64,000 nucleotides of DNA from DATAOG01 sp963840925 (GCA_963840925.1 CAWJAY010000028.1:91197-155196), one strand, 5' to 3'. Positions 37,725 through 46,900 are shown, counted from the stretch's first letter. Numbers and translations: made by a program. The notes: generated by a model from the letters alone, not told the origin.

Positions 37725-38942
37725 ATGTCGTCGTCGCCGGCGCTACGCGCCAAAGCCGCTCCGCCCGCCGAAGCGACCTTTGCCTGGGACGATCCGTTCC
37801 GGTTCGAGGATCAGCTGTCCGAGGACGAGCGCCTGATCCAGGCGACCGCCCGCGCCTACGCCCAGGATCAGCTGATGCCGCGCATCCAGCGGGCCAACCG
37901 CGAGGAGTTGATCGAGCGCGCGATCATCACCGAGATGGGCGGCCTCGGCCTGCTCGGCGCGACGATCCATGGCTATGGCTGCGCCGGGGTCAACTATACC
38001 AGCTACGGCCTGATCGCGCGCGAGATCGAGCGGGTCGATTCCGCCTACCGCTCGATGTTCAGCGTCCAGTCGTCGCTGGTCATGGCGCCGATCGAGCAGT
38101 TCGGCTCCAACGAGCAGCGCCAGACCTTCCTGCCCCGACTGGCGCGCGGCGAGATCGTCGGCTGCTTCGGCCTGACCGAGCCCGATCACGGCTCCGACCC
38201 CGGCTCGATGACCAGCCGCGCCCGGCGGACCGCCGATGGCTGGCGGCTGAGCGGCGCCAAGAGCTGGATCACCAACGCTCCGATCGCCGATCTTTTGCTG
38301 GTCTGGGCCAAGGACGACGACGGCCGGATCCGCGGCTTCCTGATCGAGCGCGGCGCCGAGGGCCTCGCGACGCCGAACATCGAGGGCAAGTTCGCGCTCC
38401 GCGCCTCGCCGACCGGTCAGATCCTGATGGACGAGGTGCCGGTGCCGGAGGCGCGCGTGCTGCCCGGGGTCTCCGGACTCAAGGGCCCGTTCAGCTGCCT
38501 CAGCAAGGCGCGCTTTGGGATCGCGTTCGGGGCGTTGGGCGCCGCCGAGTTCTGCTGGCACGCAGCTCGCCAGTACGTGCTCGACCGCAAGCAGTTCGGC
38601 CGGCCGCTCGCGGCCAACCAGCTGATCCAAAAGAAGCTCGCCGACATGCAGACCGAGATCGCGCTCGGGCTGCAGGCGGCGCTGCGGGTCGGCCGGCTGC
38701 TGGACCAGGGCCAGGCGACGCCCGAGATGATCTCGCTGATCAAGCGCAACAGCTGCGGCAAGGCGCTCGAGATCGCGCGCGCGGCCCGCGACATGCACGG
38801 CGGCAACGGCGTCGCCGACGAGTACCATGTGATCCGCCACGTCATGAACCTCGAGGCGGTCAACACCTACGAGGGCACCCACGACATCCACGCGCTGATC
38901 CTCGGCCGCGCCCAGACCGGGATTCAGGCGTTCACCGGCTGA
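37725..38942 (+). CDS. gcdH: Glutaryl-CoA dehydrogenase
   Basis: A 405-residue acyl-CoA dehydrogenase-fold flavoenzyme that oxidises and decarboxylates glutaryl-CoA to crotonyl-CoA in lysine/tryptophan breakdown. The N-terminal FRFEDQLSEDERLIQATARA, flavin-binding CFGLTEPDHGSDPGSM and WITNAP, and the catalytic base in NTYEGTHDIHALILGRA (glutamate of TYEGT) support the call. CAGGAGG precedes ATG 37725. Confidence 0.93.
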   Translation: MSSSPALRAKAAPPAEATFAWDDPFRFEDQLSEDERLIQATARAYAQDQLMPRIQRANREELIERAIITEMGGLGLLGATIHGYGCAGVNYTSYGLIAREIERVDSAYRSMFSVQSSLVMAPIEQFGSNEQRQTFLPRLARGEIVGCFGLTEPDHGSDPGSMTSRARRTADGWRLSGAKSWITNAPIADLLLVWAKDDDGRIRGFLIERGAEGLATPNIEGKFALRASPTGQILMDEVPVPEARVLPGVSGLKGPFSCLSKARFGIAFGALGAAEFCWHAARQYVLDRKQFGRPLAANQLIQKKLADMQTEIALGLQAALRVGRLLDQGQATPEMISLIKRNSCGKALEIARAARDMHGGNGVADEYHVIRHVMNLEAVNTYEGTHDIHALILGRAQTGIQAFTG

Positions 38943-39137
38943 AGCCCAGCGCCGAGCCCCCGCCATCGCGACCGGCGGGGTTGGGAAACCGACGTCCGAT
39001 CGCGATCCTGCGCAGCTCCGTCATTGGCGTTGTCGTCGGTTGCCGGAGCCCCGTACCTCGCCCGCGTGCTCCCTGCCGACGGCCACGTGCTACCCTGCCG
39101 GCGACCAGAGGGCGCCCCGGCACGACCGCCGGCGCGC
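38943..39137. other. Intergenic spacer before repeats
   Basis: About 195 GC-rich bases between gcdH and the 176-bp repeats. It may hold a further, heavily diverged repeat copy, but I cannot align it with confidence. No gene seen. Confidence 0.35.
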
Positions 39138-39665
39138 CAGCCGCATGACGACACGTCCGTTCAGCGGCTAAAGTTCCAGCAGGGATACTGAGCGCCAAGC
39201 GCATCGGCGCTGACCGGCACCGCCCCAACCGCCGGACGGCAGGGTGCGTTCACCGGCTCAAAGCCCCGGCGCGGCACGGGGCGCGGCGCCGCCGCGTTGG
39301 CGCTCACCGCCGCCGGCTGCATGACGGCACGTCGTGCTAACGGTTGAGGTTCCGGCATGGGCACGGAGCCCGAGTGCAATGGCGCTGACCGGCGGCAGCC
39401 GCTAGACCTAGCTCCGAATGGCGAACGCGTTCACGGCTGCGGCGGCTCGGCACGGGAACGAGACGCCAGCGCTCTGGCGCTGAGCGGCGCAGCCACGGAC
39501 CGAGGGCACGCGTTTCCCGGTCGAAGACCCCGGCATGAGCATGGAGTGCGGGGTCAATGGCGGGCCGACAGCCGCATGCTACCGGATGCCACCCGGCGGC
39601 AGGAAACCGGGCCGGTCGTGGCGGGCATGGCGTCCTCGCCACCCCACCAGCGCAGGCGCGACCCG
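39138..39665. repeat. Three diverged ~176-bp tandem repeats
   Basis: Units begin near 39138 (CAGCCGCATGACGACACG), 39314 (CGGCTGCATGACGGCACG) and 39490 (CAGCCACGGACC...GGCACG), with exact 176-base spacing between landmarks. Within each unit the order of landmarks is kept: TTCCRGCA then a GAGCSCRAG/GAGC region, GCGCTGACCGGC (39203-39220 and 39390-39400), GCGTTCAC, and CGGCACGG. On the minus strand units 1 and 2 end in similar short frames (YPCWNFSR and CPCRNLNR). No credible gene covers the region, so these may be decayed coding repeats. Confidence 0.6.
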
Positions 39666-39729
39666 CGCTGCTTTGGCGCGACGCGACGCGGCGCGAGATC
39701 AGGTCCGGCCGCGCGCGCCGCTGCGCGGA

Positions 39730-40395
39730 CTACATCAGCTCGGCGCGGCGCGCGATCTTCTGGATCTCCCGCTCGACCAGGCGATCGACGATCTGCGGCA
39801 GGTTCTCGTCGAGCCACTCCTTGAGCATCGGCCGGATCATGTCCTCGATGAACTGCTCGACCGTGCGCCCGGCGCCGTCGGCGACCGAGTCCTCGGCCGG
39901 GGTCCGCTGAAAAGCCTGGGACAGTTTGGCAAACGCGCCGGTTGCGGCGCTCGCCGCGCCCGCGGACAGCAGCTCCGCTCTGCTAGCGGCCGACTTCATC
40001 TCCACGGTGTTCTCCTGATTCGGTTGCTCATAAGGGGTGATCGCGGCCGGCTCCTCGTCGGCCGGCGCGAGCTCAATCTCGTCGGCGATCGCCTCCGGCC
40101 GGATGCCAGGCCCGGCGCCCGCCGCGCCTTCGGTCCTCAAGTCGACGACCTCGCCCGTGTCGCGGACCACTCGGGTCAGCTCGAGCACGTCATCGGACTC
40201 GTCGTCCTCGGCCGCCCGGGCCAAGGCATCGGCGTCCTCGTTCAACGCGTCGGCCTGGGCCTCGGCGGCGCCCAATTCGTCATCGTCGGATGTGCCGTCC
40301 TCGGCTTCCTCATCGGCGATGATCCGCCGGATCGAGGACAGGATCTCCTCCATCGATGGCTCGTGTTGCTCTCTCGGCTCGTTCACGTCACTCAC
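39730..40395 (-). CDS. popZ: PopZ/DUF2497 polar organising protein
   Basis: A 221-residue acidic protein. The N-terminal helix EPSMEEILSSIRRIIADEEA and the C-terminal VEQFIEDMIRPMLKEWLDEN followed by LPQIVDRLVEREIQKIARRA are the two conserved parts of PopZ/DUF2497; the middle is acidic and disordered. In Caulobacter PopZ self-assembles at the pole and anchors the centromere. GTG 40395 is the start. It precedes tolC-like and PCMT-like genes, an order seen in many alphaproteobacteria. Confidence 0.88.
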   Translation of the reverse strand: MSDVNEPREQHEPSMEEILSSIRRIIADEEAEDGTSDDDELGAAEAQADALNEDADALARAAEDDESDDVLELTRVVRDTGEVVDLRTEGAAGAGPGIRPEAIADEIELAPADEEPAAITPYEQPNQENTVEMKSAASRAELLSAGAASAATGAFAKLSQAFQRTPAEDSVADGAGRTVEQFIEDMIRPMLKEWLDENLPQIVDRLVEREIQKIARRAELM

Positions 40396-40446
40396 CTCCA
40401 GAAATCGGCCACGGAGCCACTGGCCAAAAACCGGCGAGCGATGCCG

Positions 40447-41814
40447 TCAATCGCTGCGCCCGTCATCGAGCCTGGTGCCAAGTCCGAACAGCCGGTTGCG
40501 CACGTCGCCGTAGTAGGCTTCGGCGTTGTAGGGCTCGACCGGCAGGTCGATGCCCGCGACCGTCAGCTCGCCGACCGCGGCCTTGAGCCGATAGCTCGCG
40601 ACCACCTGGTCGCGGCGCGCCCGCACCAGGTCGACCTGCGACTGGAACAGGTCGCTCTCCTGGTCGAGCACGTCCAGCGTGGTGCGCTGGCCGACCAGCG
40701 CCTCCTGACGCGAGCCCTCGACCGCGATCTCGTTGGCGCGCACCTGGGAGCCGATCGAATCGATCCGGCTGGTCGCGGTCACCAAAGCCTGCCACGAGCC
40801 CGTCACCTCGTTGCGGACGGCGCGAAAGGTGCCCTCGAGATCATCCTCACGCTGCCGCACCGTCTGCTTGTTCTGCCGGACCCGCGCATACTCGCCCCCA
40901 CCTTGGTAAAGGGGGACCCGGACGTTGGCGCCAATGATGGCGTCCCGTCGCCAGTCCAGCACCGAGTTAGGATCATCGGAATAGGTTAATTCTCCTTGAA
41001 GAGAAAGCCGCGGGTAGAGCGCTGACTCCGCCACGTCGACATCGGCGCGCGCCGCGGCCAGGTTGAACTGCGCCGCGGTGATGTTCGGGTTGGCGACCTC
41101 GGCCAGCTGATGGGCCTCGGCCTCGTTGGCTGGCAGCGCCGCGAGCGGCGGCGGCACCGCAAGCTGACCGGGCTCCTGGTTGATCACGCGGCGATACTCG
41201 GCCCGCGCCGCGAGCACATCGCCTTCGGCCTGGACTCGGTCGGCGGTCGACCCGGACAGCCGCGCGTCGGCCTGGGCGACGTCGGTCCGCGTCACCTCGC
41301 CGACCTCGAAGCGATCGCGGGTCGCCTGGAGCTGCCGCCCCAGCCGGCTCTCGTTCTGAATCGCGAAGTCGAGCACCGCCTGCGCCGCCAGCATGTTGGT
41401 GTAGGCGGTCACGGCGTCGAGCAGCACGTTCTGCTCGATCGCCTCCAGCCGCGCGCGCTCGAGCCGCACGATCCGCTCGGCACGTTCGGTGCTGGCGACC
41501 GTCTCGCCGCCGCTGTACAACTCTTGGTTGAGGGTCAACGACCCGGTCTTCTCCGTGAAGCTGGCATCGCCCTCCGACGTATCGGCCTCGTCGTGGGCGA
41601 CCACGCCTTCGAGCGCGACCGTCGGCCGCCAGCCGCTCAGCGCCTGGGGCACCAGCTCGTCGGTCGCCCGCAGCGCCGCCCGCTGCGCCTCCAGGTCCGG
41701 GTTGGTGAGGTAGGCCGCGACCAACGCCTCCTCCAGGGTCTGCGCGCGGCTGCCACTGGTACCGCCGAGCCAAGCCGCGCTCGCCAGCGTCGCGATCAAG
41801 AGCCAGTGTGTCAT
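40447..41814 (-). CDS. tolC: TolC-family outer-membrane channel
   Basis: A 455-residue outer-membrane efflux protein (OEP/TolC) with signal peptide (HWLLIATLASAAWLGG...SRA) and two internally repeated coiled-coil/beta-barrel halves. Markers are TLEEALVAAYLTNPDLEAQR, RFEVGEVTRTDVAQADARLS and VRVPLYQGGGEYARVRQ, then RRDQVVASYRLKAAVGELT. GGGAGGTC precedes ATG 41814. It would connect an inner-membrane exporter to the outside for type I secretion or drug efflux. Confidence 0.94.
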   Translation of the reverse strand: MTHWLLIATLASAAWLGGTSGSRAQTLEEALVAAYLTNPDLEAQRAALRATDELVPQALSGWRPTVALEGVVAHDEADTSEGDASFTEKTGSLTLNQELYSGGETVASTERAERIVRLERARLEAIEQNVLLDAVTAYTNMLAAQAVLDFAIQNESRLGRQLQATRDRFEVGEVTRTDVAQADARLSGSTADRVQAEGDVLAARAEYRRVINQEPGQLAVPPPLAALPANEAEAHQLAEVANPNITAAQFNLAAARADVDVAESALYPRLSLQGELTYSDDPNSVLDWRRDAIIGANVRVPLYQGGGEYARVRQNKQTVRQREDDLEGTFRAVRNEVTGSWQALVTATSRIDSIGSQVRANEIAVEGSRQEALVGQRTTLDVLDQESDLFQSQVDLVRARRDQVVASYRLKAAVGELTVAGIDLPVEPYNAEAYYGDVRNRLFGLGTRLDDGRSD

Positions 41815-41906
41815 GACCTCCCCTATACACTCCTCTCGCTGGGCACGATAGTATTCGCGCCCGGCCTTCATTCGATCGCGATCGCGTGACACGGCCGGGA
41901 CCGTGC

Positions 41907-42278
41907 TCAATAGCGGGCCATCGCCGGGTCGACCTCGAGCGCGTAGGCCTCGACCCCGCCGCGCAGATTGACCGCCTGGCTCCAGCCCAGCCGACGCAGA
42001 TGCTGCACCGCCAGCAATGAACGCTGGCCGGCGTGGCAGACCACGACCAGCGGCCGATCCCGCGGCAATCCCTGCTCCTGCCCGACCAGCGCGCTGAGCG
42101 GCTGGTGGATCGCTTCCGCAAAGCCGCAGATCGCGACCTCCCAGGGCTCCCGCACATCGAGCAGGGCGTAGCTCTGCCGCGCTGAGCGCAAGCCGGCCAG
42201 CGCGGCCGGCTCGATCTCGAGCGGCAGCGGCTCGGGCGGGCGCCCGGCGGCCCCGGCCGGCGCCGCCTCAGCGCTCAA
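41907..42278 (-). CDS. Rhodanese-like domain protein
   Basis: A 123-residue single rhodanese domain. The active-site cysteine loop is VVVCHAGQRSLLAVQHL near residue 83, and LLDVREPWEVAICGF precedes it. TTG 42278 overlaps the upstream PCMT-like stop as TTGA. Sulfurtransferase or thiol-sensing role; not further resolved. The PCMT-like - rhodanese - TolC order is conserved in related genomes. Confidence 0.88.
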   Translation of the reverse strand: MSAEAAPAGAAGRPPEPLPLEIEPAALAGLRSARQSYALLDVREPWEVAICGFAEAIHQPLSALVGQEQGLPRDRPLVVVCHAGQRSLLAVQHLRRLGWSQAVNLRGGVEAYALEVDPAMARY

Positions 42279-42928
42279 AACGCGAACTCCGCGCGCCGTG
42301 CCAGGCCGGGCAGCGGGGAAATGCGGGCGTCGAACAGGACCTGCTGGCCGATCACCCCGTGGAGGCGCGTGAACACGGTGCCCTTGCCGACCCGGCCGTC
42401 GTCGATCACCGCGACCACCCGGCCGCCCTCGCCGACCTGCTCGCAGAGCGCTGGCGGCACGACGTCGACCGCGCCGGCCAGCAGGATGACATCGAACGGC
42501 GCCTGGCTCGGCTGGCCGGCGGTCGGCTGGTCGCTGACCGCGACCACGACGTTGTCGACCGCCAGAGCCTCGAGCAGGGTCTCGACGTGCTGCGCGGTCG
42601 CCTGGCCGGGCTGGACCAGGATCACGGTCGCCGCCAGCCGGGCCGCGATCGCCGCCGCGTAGCCGGTCGTGCAGCCGAGCAACAGCACGACCTCGTTCGC
42701 GCTGATCTGCGCCGCCTGGATCATCCGCGCGAGCGCCAGCGGCTCGATCAGATGGCCGCCGCCCGGCAGCAACAGGTCCTCATCCGCATAGGCGACCGCG
42801 CGCAACGCCTTGGGCAGGAAATGCTCGCGCGGCACCTCGCGCATCGCCCGAAGGAGGCGTGGATCGTCGATCTGGCTGGGCCGCAGCTGGTTCTCCACCA
42901 TGTTCAGCCGGGCGCGGGCGTAGTCCAT
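42275..42928 (-). CDS. PCMT-like methyltransferase
   Basis: A 217-residue member of the protein-L-isoaspartate methyltransferase family. MVENQLRPSQIDDPRLLRAM and REVPREHFLPKALRAVAYAD are the family N-terminal blocks. The SAM-binding loop is changed to LLLGCTTGYAAAIAARL (usually G-x-G-S-G), so true PCMT activity is doubtful. Likely a conserved paralogue linked to TolC. ATG 42928. Confidence 0.86.
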   Translation of the reverse strand: MDYARARLNMVENQLRPSQIDDPRLLRAMREVPREHFLPKALRAVAYADEDLLLPGGGHLIEPLALARMIQAAQISANEVVLLLGCTTGYAAAIAARLAATVILVQPGQATAQHVETLLEALAVDNVVVAVSDQPTAGQPSQAPFDVILLAGAVDVVPPALCEQVGEGGRVVAVIDDGRVGKGTVFTRLHGVIGQQVLFDARISPLPGLARRAEFAF

Positions 42929-43100
42929 CGGCAGGGCTCGCTGGTGATTTGGTGCTGATCGGGTCCGGAAACCCAGGGGCGATCTGGACTATAGCGGCGG
43001 CCCGCAGCGGCGACAATCGGCATGGCCGTGGCCGGCCAGCGCGCACGCCGTTGACCCGCCGCGGCCCGCTCGATAGAAAGCCCGCAGCCCCAACAGCCGC

Positions 43101-43174
43101 GGCCGGGTAGCAAAGTGGCAATGCAGGGGACTGCAAATCCCCCACCGGCGGTTCGATTCCGCCCCCGGCCTCCA
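43101..43174 (+). tRNA. tRNA-Cys (GCA)
   Basis: 74 nt with encoded CCA. Acceptor GGCCGGG/CCCGGCC, anticodon stem GGGGA/TCCCC with loop CTGCAAA (anticodon GCA, cysteine), T arm GGCGG/CCGCC with loop TTCGATT. Confidence 0.96.
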
Positions 43175-43969
43175 GCCGGAGCACGCGTCCGGTCCGGCAG
43201 CGCGCGGGAGCCCGCCCAGGAGGTCCGGTGGGACCATCTGAAGGCGCCTGAGCTGCGGGCGCTCGCGGCCGCGGGCGCGACCGTCGTGGTCCCGGTGGCC
43301 GCGGTCGAGCAGCACGGGCCCCACCTGCCGGTGATGGTCGACAGCCTGCTCTGCAGCGCGATCGCCGAGCGCGCCGCCCGCAGCCTTGCCGGACGGCGCC
43401 CGATCGTCGTGGCACCCACCGTCTGGAGCGGCCTGTCCGAGCACCACATCGCGTTCGGCGGCACGATCACGCTCGATTTCGCGACGTTCTGCGCACTGCT
43501 GCGCTGCGTCTGCCGCTCCCTGCAGCGCCAGGGCTTCGAGCGCGTCCTGCTGCTCAACGGCCATGGCGGCAACGAGGCAGCACTCAGGGTCGTGGTCGAG
43601 CAGCTGAGCCTGGAGCTCAAGCTCGCGCTCGCGACCGCGACCTACTGGCAGCTTGCCGCCGAGCCGTTCCGGGCGATCCTGGAGCGGCAGTCCGGCGTCC
43701 GCCACGCCTGCGAGGCCGAGACCTCGATGGTGCTGGCGCTGCGGCCGGAGCTGGTCGACGCCGGTCGCTTCGAAGAGGCGCGCTGCGTCGAGGACGACGC
43801 CGGGCCGGCCGGCGCCTGGCGGTGGCGGTCGTTTGCCGAGCGGACGCCGACCGGCGCGCTCGGCGATCCGACCGCCGCCTCGGCCGCCAAGGGCGAACGG
43901 CTGCTCGAGGCCGCGAGCGCGCCGCTGGCCGAGTTGCTGCTGAACGACGACTTCTGGCGCCTGGACTGA
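43115..43969 (+). CDS. Creatininase-family amidohydrolase
   Basis: A member of the creatininase / mycofactocin MftE family, metal-dependent amidohydrolases. Metal-binding motif AAVEQHGPHLPVMVD, then LNGHGGNEAALRVV (second metal site) and HACEAETSMVLALRPEL (glutamate ligand). Homology begins near 43223 (VRWDHLKAPEL). That codon is GTC and no ATG, GTG or TTG lies between it and the tRNA, so the reported start, ATG 43115, falls inside tRNA-Cys. A real start at a non-standard codon near 43223-43238 (AGGAGG at 43218) is more likely. GTG 43286 would cut into the domain. Confidence 0.75.
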   Translation: MAMQGTANPPPAVRFRPRPPAGARVRSGSAREPAQEVRWDHLKAPELRALAAAGATVVVPVAAVEQHGPHLPVMVDSLLCSAIAERAARSLAGRRPIVVAPTVWSGLSEHHIAFGGTITLDFATFCALLRCVCRSLQRQGFERVLLLNGHGGNEAALRVVVEQLSLELKLALATATYWQLAAEPFRAILERQSGVRHACEAETSMVLALRPELVDAGRFEEARCVEDDAGPAGAWRWRSFAERTPTGALGDPTAASAAKGERLLEAASAPLAELLLNDDFWRLD

Positions 43970-44031
43970 TCGCCCATTCGATCTTGTTCGCCGGCGCGCG
44001 CGTCTGATATAGAGCGGAGCCTGGCTTTTGA

Positions 44032-44107
44032 TCCCCGGTAGCTCAGTTGGTAGAGCAAGCGGCTGTTAACCGCTGGGTCGCTGGTTCGAGTCCGGCCCGG
44101 GGAGCCA
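44032..44107 (+). tRNA. tRNA-Asn (GTT)
   Basis: 76 nt. Acceptor TCCCCGG/CCGGGGA, D stem GCTC/GAGC, anticodon stem GCGGC/CCGCT-like with loop TGTTAAC (anticodon GTT, asparagine), T arm with TTCGAGT, then GCCA. A short T-run follows at 44108. Confidence 0.95.
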
Positions 44108-44124
44108 GTTTTTCCGACATGGGA

Positions 44125-44619
44125 TCATGACGCGGCCGGCACTACGCGGACGTAGCCCCCGGGGTTGTGGATCAGCGAAATCGGGGTCTTGGGCGGATAG
44201 ATCGGCTCGCCGGAGCCCAGCGACTGCACGACCGCGATCCGCTGGCCGGACTCATCCCGCAGGATGTACTCGGCGCCGCGCCGGGTCTCGCGCCGCTCCT
44301 CGACCATGAGGCCGGTAAGGCCGCCGACGATCGCCGCGATGATCGTGACCGCGACTCCGGCCGGATTATCCGCCCCGGTCAGGCCGTAGGCCGCAGCGCC
44401 CGCGACCGTGGCGCCGACCGCGGTGCCCCAGCCCGCCGCCTGCTGGTTGTCGAGCCCCGAGATCAGGACCTCGCGCGACGAGAGGATCTCCGCCTGCTCG
44501 ACGCGCATCACGGTGCCGGTCTCGCCCGGCGCATAGGTGCTGCCGCCGCGATGGCTGCACGCCGGCGCCAAGGTCGCGATCGCGATCACGGCGACCACCG
44601 CTTGCCAGGAACTCGTCAT
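44125..44619 (-). CDS. Glycine-zipper outer-membrane lipoprotein (SlyB/PcP-like)
   Basis: A 164-residue lipoprotein. Signal with lipobox TLAPAC (acylated cysteine near residue 21). The body contains TGTVMRVEQAEILSSREVLI, a glycine-zipper hydrophobic stretch (WGTAVGATVAGAAAYGLTG; AAIVGGLTGLMVEE) and the C-terminal YILRDESGQRIAVVQSLG. This matches the SlyB/17-kDa surface antigen type. ATG 44619. Probably supports envelope integrity. Confidence 0.85.
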   Translation of the reverse strand: MTSSWQAVVAVIAIATLAPACSHRGGSTYAPGETGTVMRVEQAEILSSREVLISGLDNQQAAGWGTAVGATVAGAAAYGLTGADNPAGVAVTIIAAIVGGLTGLMVEERRETRRGAEYILRDESGQRIAVVQSLGSGEPIYPPKTPISLIHNPGGYVRVVPAAS

Positions 44620-44729
44620 GCTCACTCCGACCTGGAGGACGCACTCGAGCGCGAAAGAATCTACGCCCGCCAGCCTTTCCTCCAAGATGCACCGATCGGC
44701 ATCGGGCGAGCCGCGGCCTGCCCCGGGGC

Positions 44730-44954
44730 TCAGCTCGGATCGCCGTCCTCGTCGTCGTAGCCGGGCTCGACCGCTGGCACCGCGTAGGCTTCGCCGAACC
44801 AGTGCGCGAGGTCGACATCGCGGCAGCGGGCCGAGCAGAACGGCCGGTATCGCTGCACGCGCGGCCGGCCGCAGAGCGGGCAGCGTTTTGCCGCAGACGG
44901 TGCCGGGGTTCCTGTCGTCGACCGGGCGCTCGGCCGGCGCTGGTCGTCGCTCAT
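44730..44954 (-). CDS. yacG: DNA gyrase inhibitor YacG
   Basis: A 74-residue zinc-ribbon protein. The four cysteines are in RCPLCGRP and RPFCSARCRDVDLAHWFGEA, the YacG signature, followed by an acidic tail. In E. coli YacG binds GyrB and blocks DNA binding. Its start overlaps the stop of the RNase E/G gene by four bases, the usual alphaproteobacterial arrangement. Confidence 0.92.
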   Translation of the reverse strand: MSDDQRRPSARSTTGTPAPSAAKRCPLCGRPRVQRYRPFCSARCRDVDLAHWFGEAYAVPAVEPGYDDEDGDPS

Positions 44955-46276
44955 CCCCTGCCCTCATCGAGACGCCAGCCGCCCGACGCGAGCCCAGGGT
45001 CGGCGCGCAGCGGCGGCAGCCAGCCCTGGCGCTCGCCGAAGGTCGCCCAGGCCGCGGCCGCGCTGCCGCTGAGATACCCGTGCAGGTCCGACGCCACGGC
45101 GACCGTGAGCCGGCCCGGGGCGCGCGCTGCCAGAGCCGTCATCAACGCCTCGCCCTGCCGGCGCAGGCTCGGCAGCCGGCCGTCGCCGCCGCAGCTCGGG
45201 CAAGCCCGGCCGAGCTGCTCGGCAAGCGAAGGGCCGAGGCGCTGCCGGCTGATCTCGAGCAGCCCCAACGCGCTCATCGGGAAGGCCTGCACGACGACCG
45301 GATCGCGGGCGAGCGCAACGCGCATCGCCGAGAACAGGCGCGCCCGGTCGCGCTTGCCGGCAAGGTCGACGAAGTCGACCACGATCGTGCCGCCGAGCTG
45401 GCGCAGGCGCAGCTGGCGGGCAACCTCGCCGGCCGCCTCGAGGTCGACCTCGAGCGCCCGGCGGCCGCCGCCGTCGACGTCGATCGCGGTCAGCGCCGCG
45501 GTCGGCTCGATGGTCAGCGCGCCGCCGCCGGCGAGCGGCACCACCGGATCGAGTGCTGCTGCCAGCTGTTCCTCCGCCCCACTGACCGCAAACGCGTCCG
45601 CCACCAGCTCAAGCCGCTCGAGCCGGCTCGGCCGCCACTCGGCAAGCCAGCTGCGGGCGCGCGCGAGCGTCGCCGGATCGGCGACCAGGATCCGCTCGGG
45701 GTCCTGGCCCAGATACTCGGCCAGGACCCATGTCACCGGGTCGGCCGGGCCGTGCAGGCGGGCGGGCGCCGCCGCCTCCCGCGCCCGGCCCAGGATCGCC
45801 TGCCAGGTCGCGCGCAGCCGTTCGGCCTCGGCCGCCAGCTCCGCCTCGCTCGCGCCGGCGGCCGGACGCAGCTCGAACTGGCCATCCTCGGGCCGCTGCG
45901 GCCGGTAGACCAGACAAGGCCCGGTCAACGCGATCTCGCTGGTCACGCGCGCGCCCTTGCCGTCCTGCGGGTCGCGCCGCCCCTGCACGATGACCGCCTG
46001 GCCTTCCTGGACGCGCTGGCCGATCGAGGCGCCCCGCGCCTGGCCCGGCTCGAGCGGCGCGTCGCGCGCGCCGAGGAAGACGTCCTCGCCCAGACCGCAG
46101 TCGACGAACGCGGCATCGAGATCGTGATCGACCGCGCGCACCCGGCCGAGCCAGATCTGGCTGCGGATCGGCATCGCATCGGCGTCGAGCAGGCTAGCCT
46201 CGAGCAGGCGGCCGCCCTCGAGCAGGCCCGCGCGCAGGCCGAACGGGCTCGGCTCGAGCACCAGCTCCACCGTCAT
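44951..46276 (-). CDS. rng: Ribonuclease E/G family protein
   Basis: A 441-residue RNase G-like endonuclease, shorter than RNase E and lacking its scaffold tail. S1-like N-terminal region IRSQIWLGRVRAVDHDLDAA with FVDCGLGEDVFLGARDA; catalytic aspartates in TAIDVDGG (near residue 268) and TIVVDFVDLAGKRDR (near 302); zinc-link-like ACPSCGGDGR near residue 365. Many members process 16S rRNA 5' ends. Co-located with yacG, maf and infA. Confidence 0.9.
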   Translation of the reverse strand: MTVELVLEPSPFGLRAGLLEGGRLLEASLLDADAMPIRSQIWLGRVRAVDHDLDAAFVDCGLGEDVFLGARDAPLEPGQARGASIGQRVQEGQAVIVQGRRDPQDGKGARVTSEIALTGPCLVYRPQRPEDGQFELRPAAGASEAELAAEAERLRATWQAILGRAREAAAPARLHGPADPVTWVLAEYLGQDPERILVADPATLARARSWLAEWRPSRLERLELVADAFAVSGAEEQLAAALDPVVPLAGGGALTIEPTAALTAIDVDGGGRRALEVDLEAAGEVARQLRLRQLGGTIVVDFVDLAGKRDRARLFSAMRVALARDPVVVQAFPMSALGLLEISRQRLGPSLAEQLGRACPSCGGDGRLPSLRRQGEALMTALAARAPGRLTVAVASDLHGYLSGSAAAAWATFGERQGWLPPLRADPGLASGGWRLDEGRG

Positions 46277-46303
46277 CGGGGGGCCAGCCTCATCGCGGGG
46301 CGC

Positions 46304-46897
46304 TCAGCGCGAAAACCGCCAGCCCAACCCGCGCAGCAGGTCGGACGTGACCGCGAGCGGCAGCCCGACCACGTTCGACCAGCTGCCGTTGATCGCGAGC
46401 GTGAACGCCTCGGCACGACCCTGGATCGCATAGCCGCCAGCCTTGCCCTGCCACTCGCCGGACTCCAGGTAGAAGTCGAGCTCGGCGCGGCCGAGCCGCT
46501 TGAAGCGGACCGCGGTCATGACGATACGTGCGGCCCGACGGCCCCCTGGCGCCAGCACCATGACCCCGGTATAGACCCGGTGGCGCCGGCCGGAAAGCAG
46601 CATCAGGCAGCGCTCGGCGACCGCCACGCTGGTCGCTTTGGGCAGGATCCGCCGGCCGCAGGCGACGACCGTGTCGGCGCCGAGCACGAACCGGTCGGCA
46701 TCGGGCTGGCGCAGCGCGATCGCTTCGGTCTTGGCCGCGGCAAGGCGGCTCGCATAGGCTCTGGGCAGCTCGCGCGGGTGTGCCGTCTCGTCGATCTCGG
46801 GACCCTCGATCGCGCTCGGCTCGACCCCGATCTGGCGGAGCAGCGCGAGCCGCCGCGGCGACGACGAGGCCAGGATCAGCGGGGGGTTGACGGCCAC
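46304..46897 (-). CDS. maf: Maf-like nucleotide pyrophosphatase
   Basis: A 197-residue Maf/YhdE-type protein that hydrolyses non-canonical or excess nucleoside triphosphates. N-terminal LILASSSPRRLALLRQIGV, then FVLGADTVVACGRRIL and GKAGGYAIQGRAEAF are diagnostic. GTG 46897 starts three bases after the infA stop. Confidence 0.93.
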   Translation of the reverse strand: MAVNPPLILASSSPRRLALLRQIGVEPSAIEGPEIDETAHPRELPRAYASRLAAAKTEAIALRQPDADRFVLGADTVVACGRRILPKATSVAVAERCLMLLSGRRHRVYTGVMVLAPGGRRAARIVMTAVRFKRLGRAELDFYLESGEWQGKAGGYAIQGRAEAFTLAINGSWSNVVGLPLAVTSDLLRGLGWRFSR

Positions 46898-46900
46898 CCG

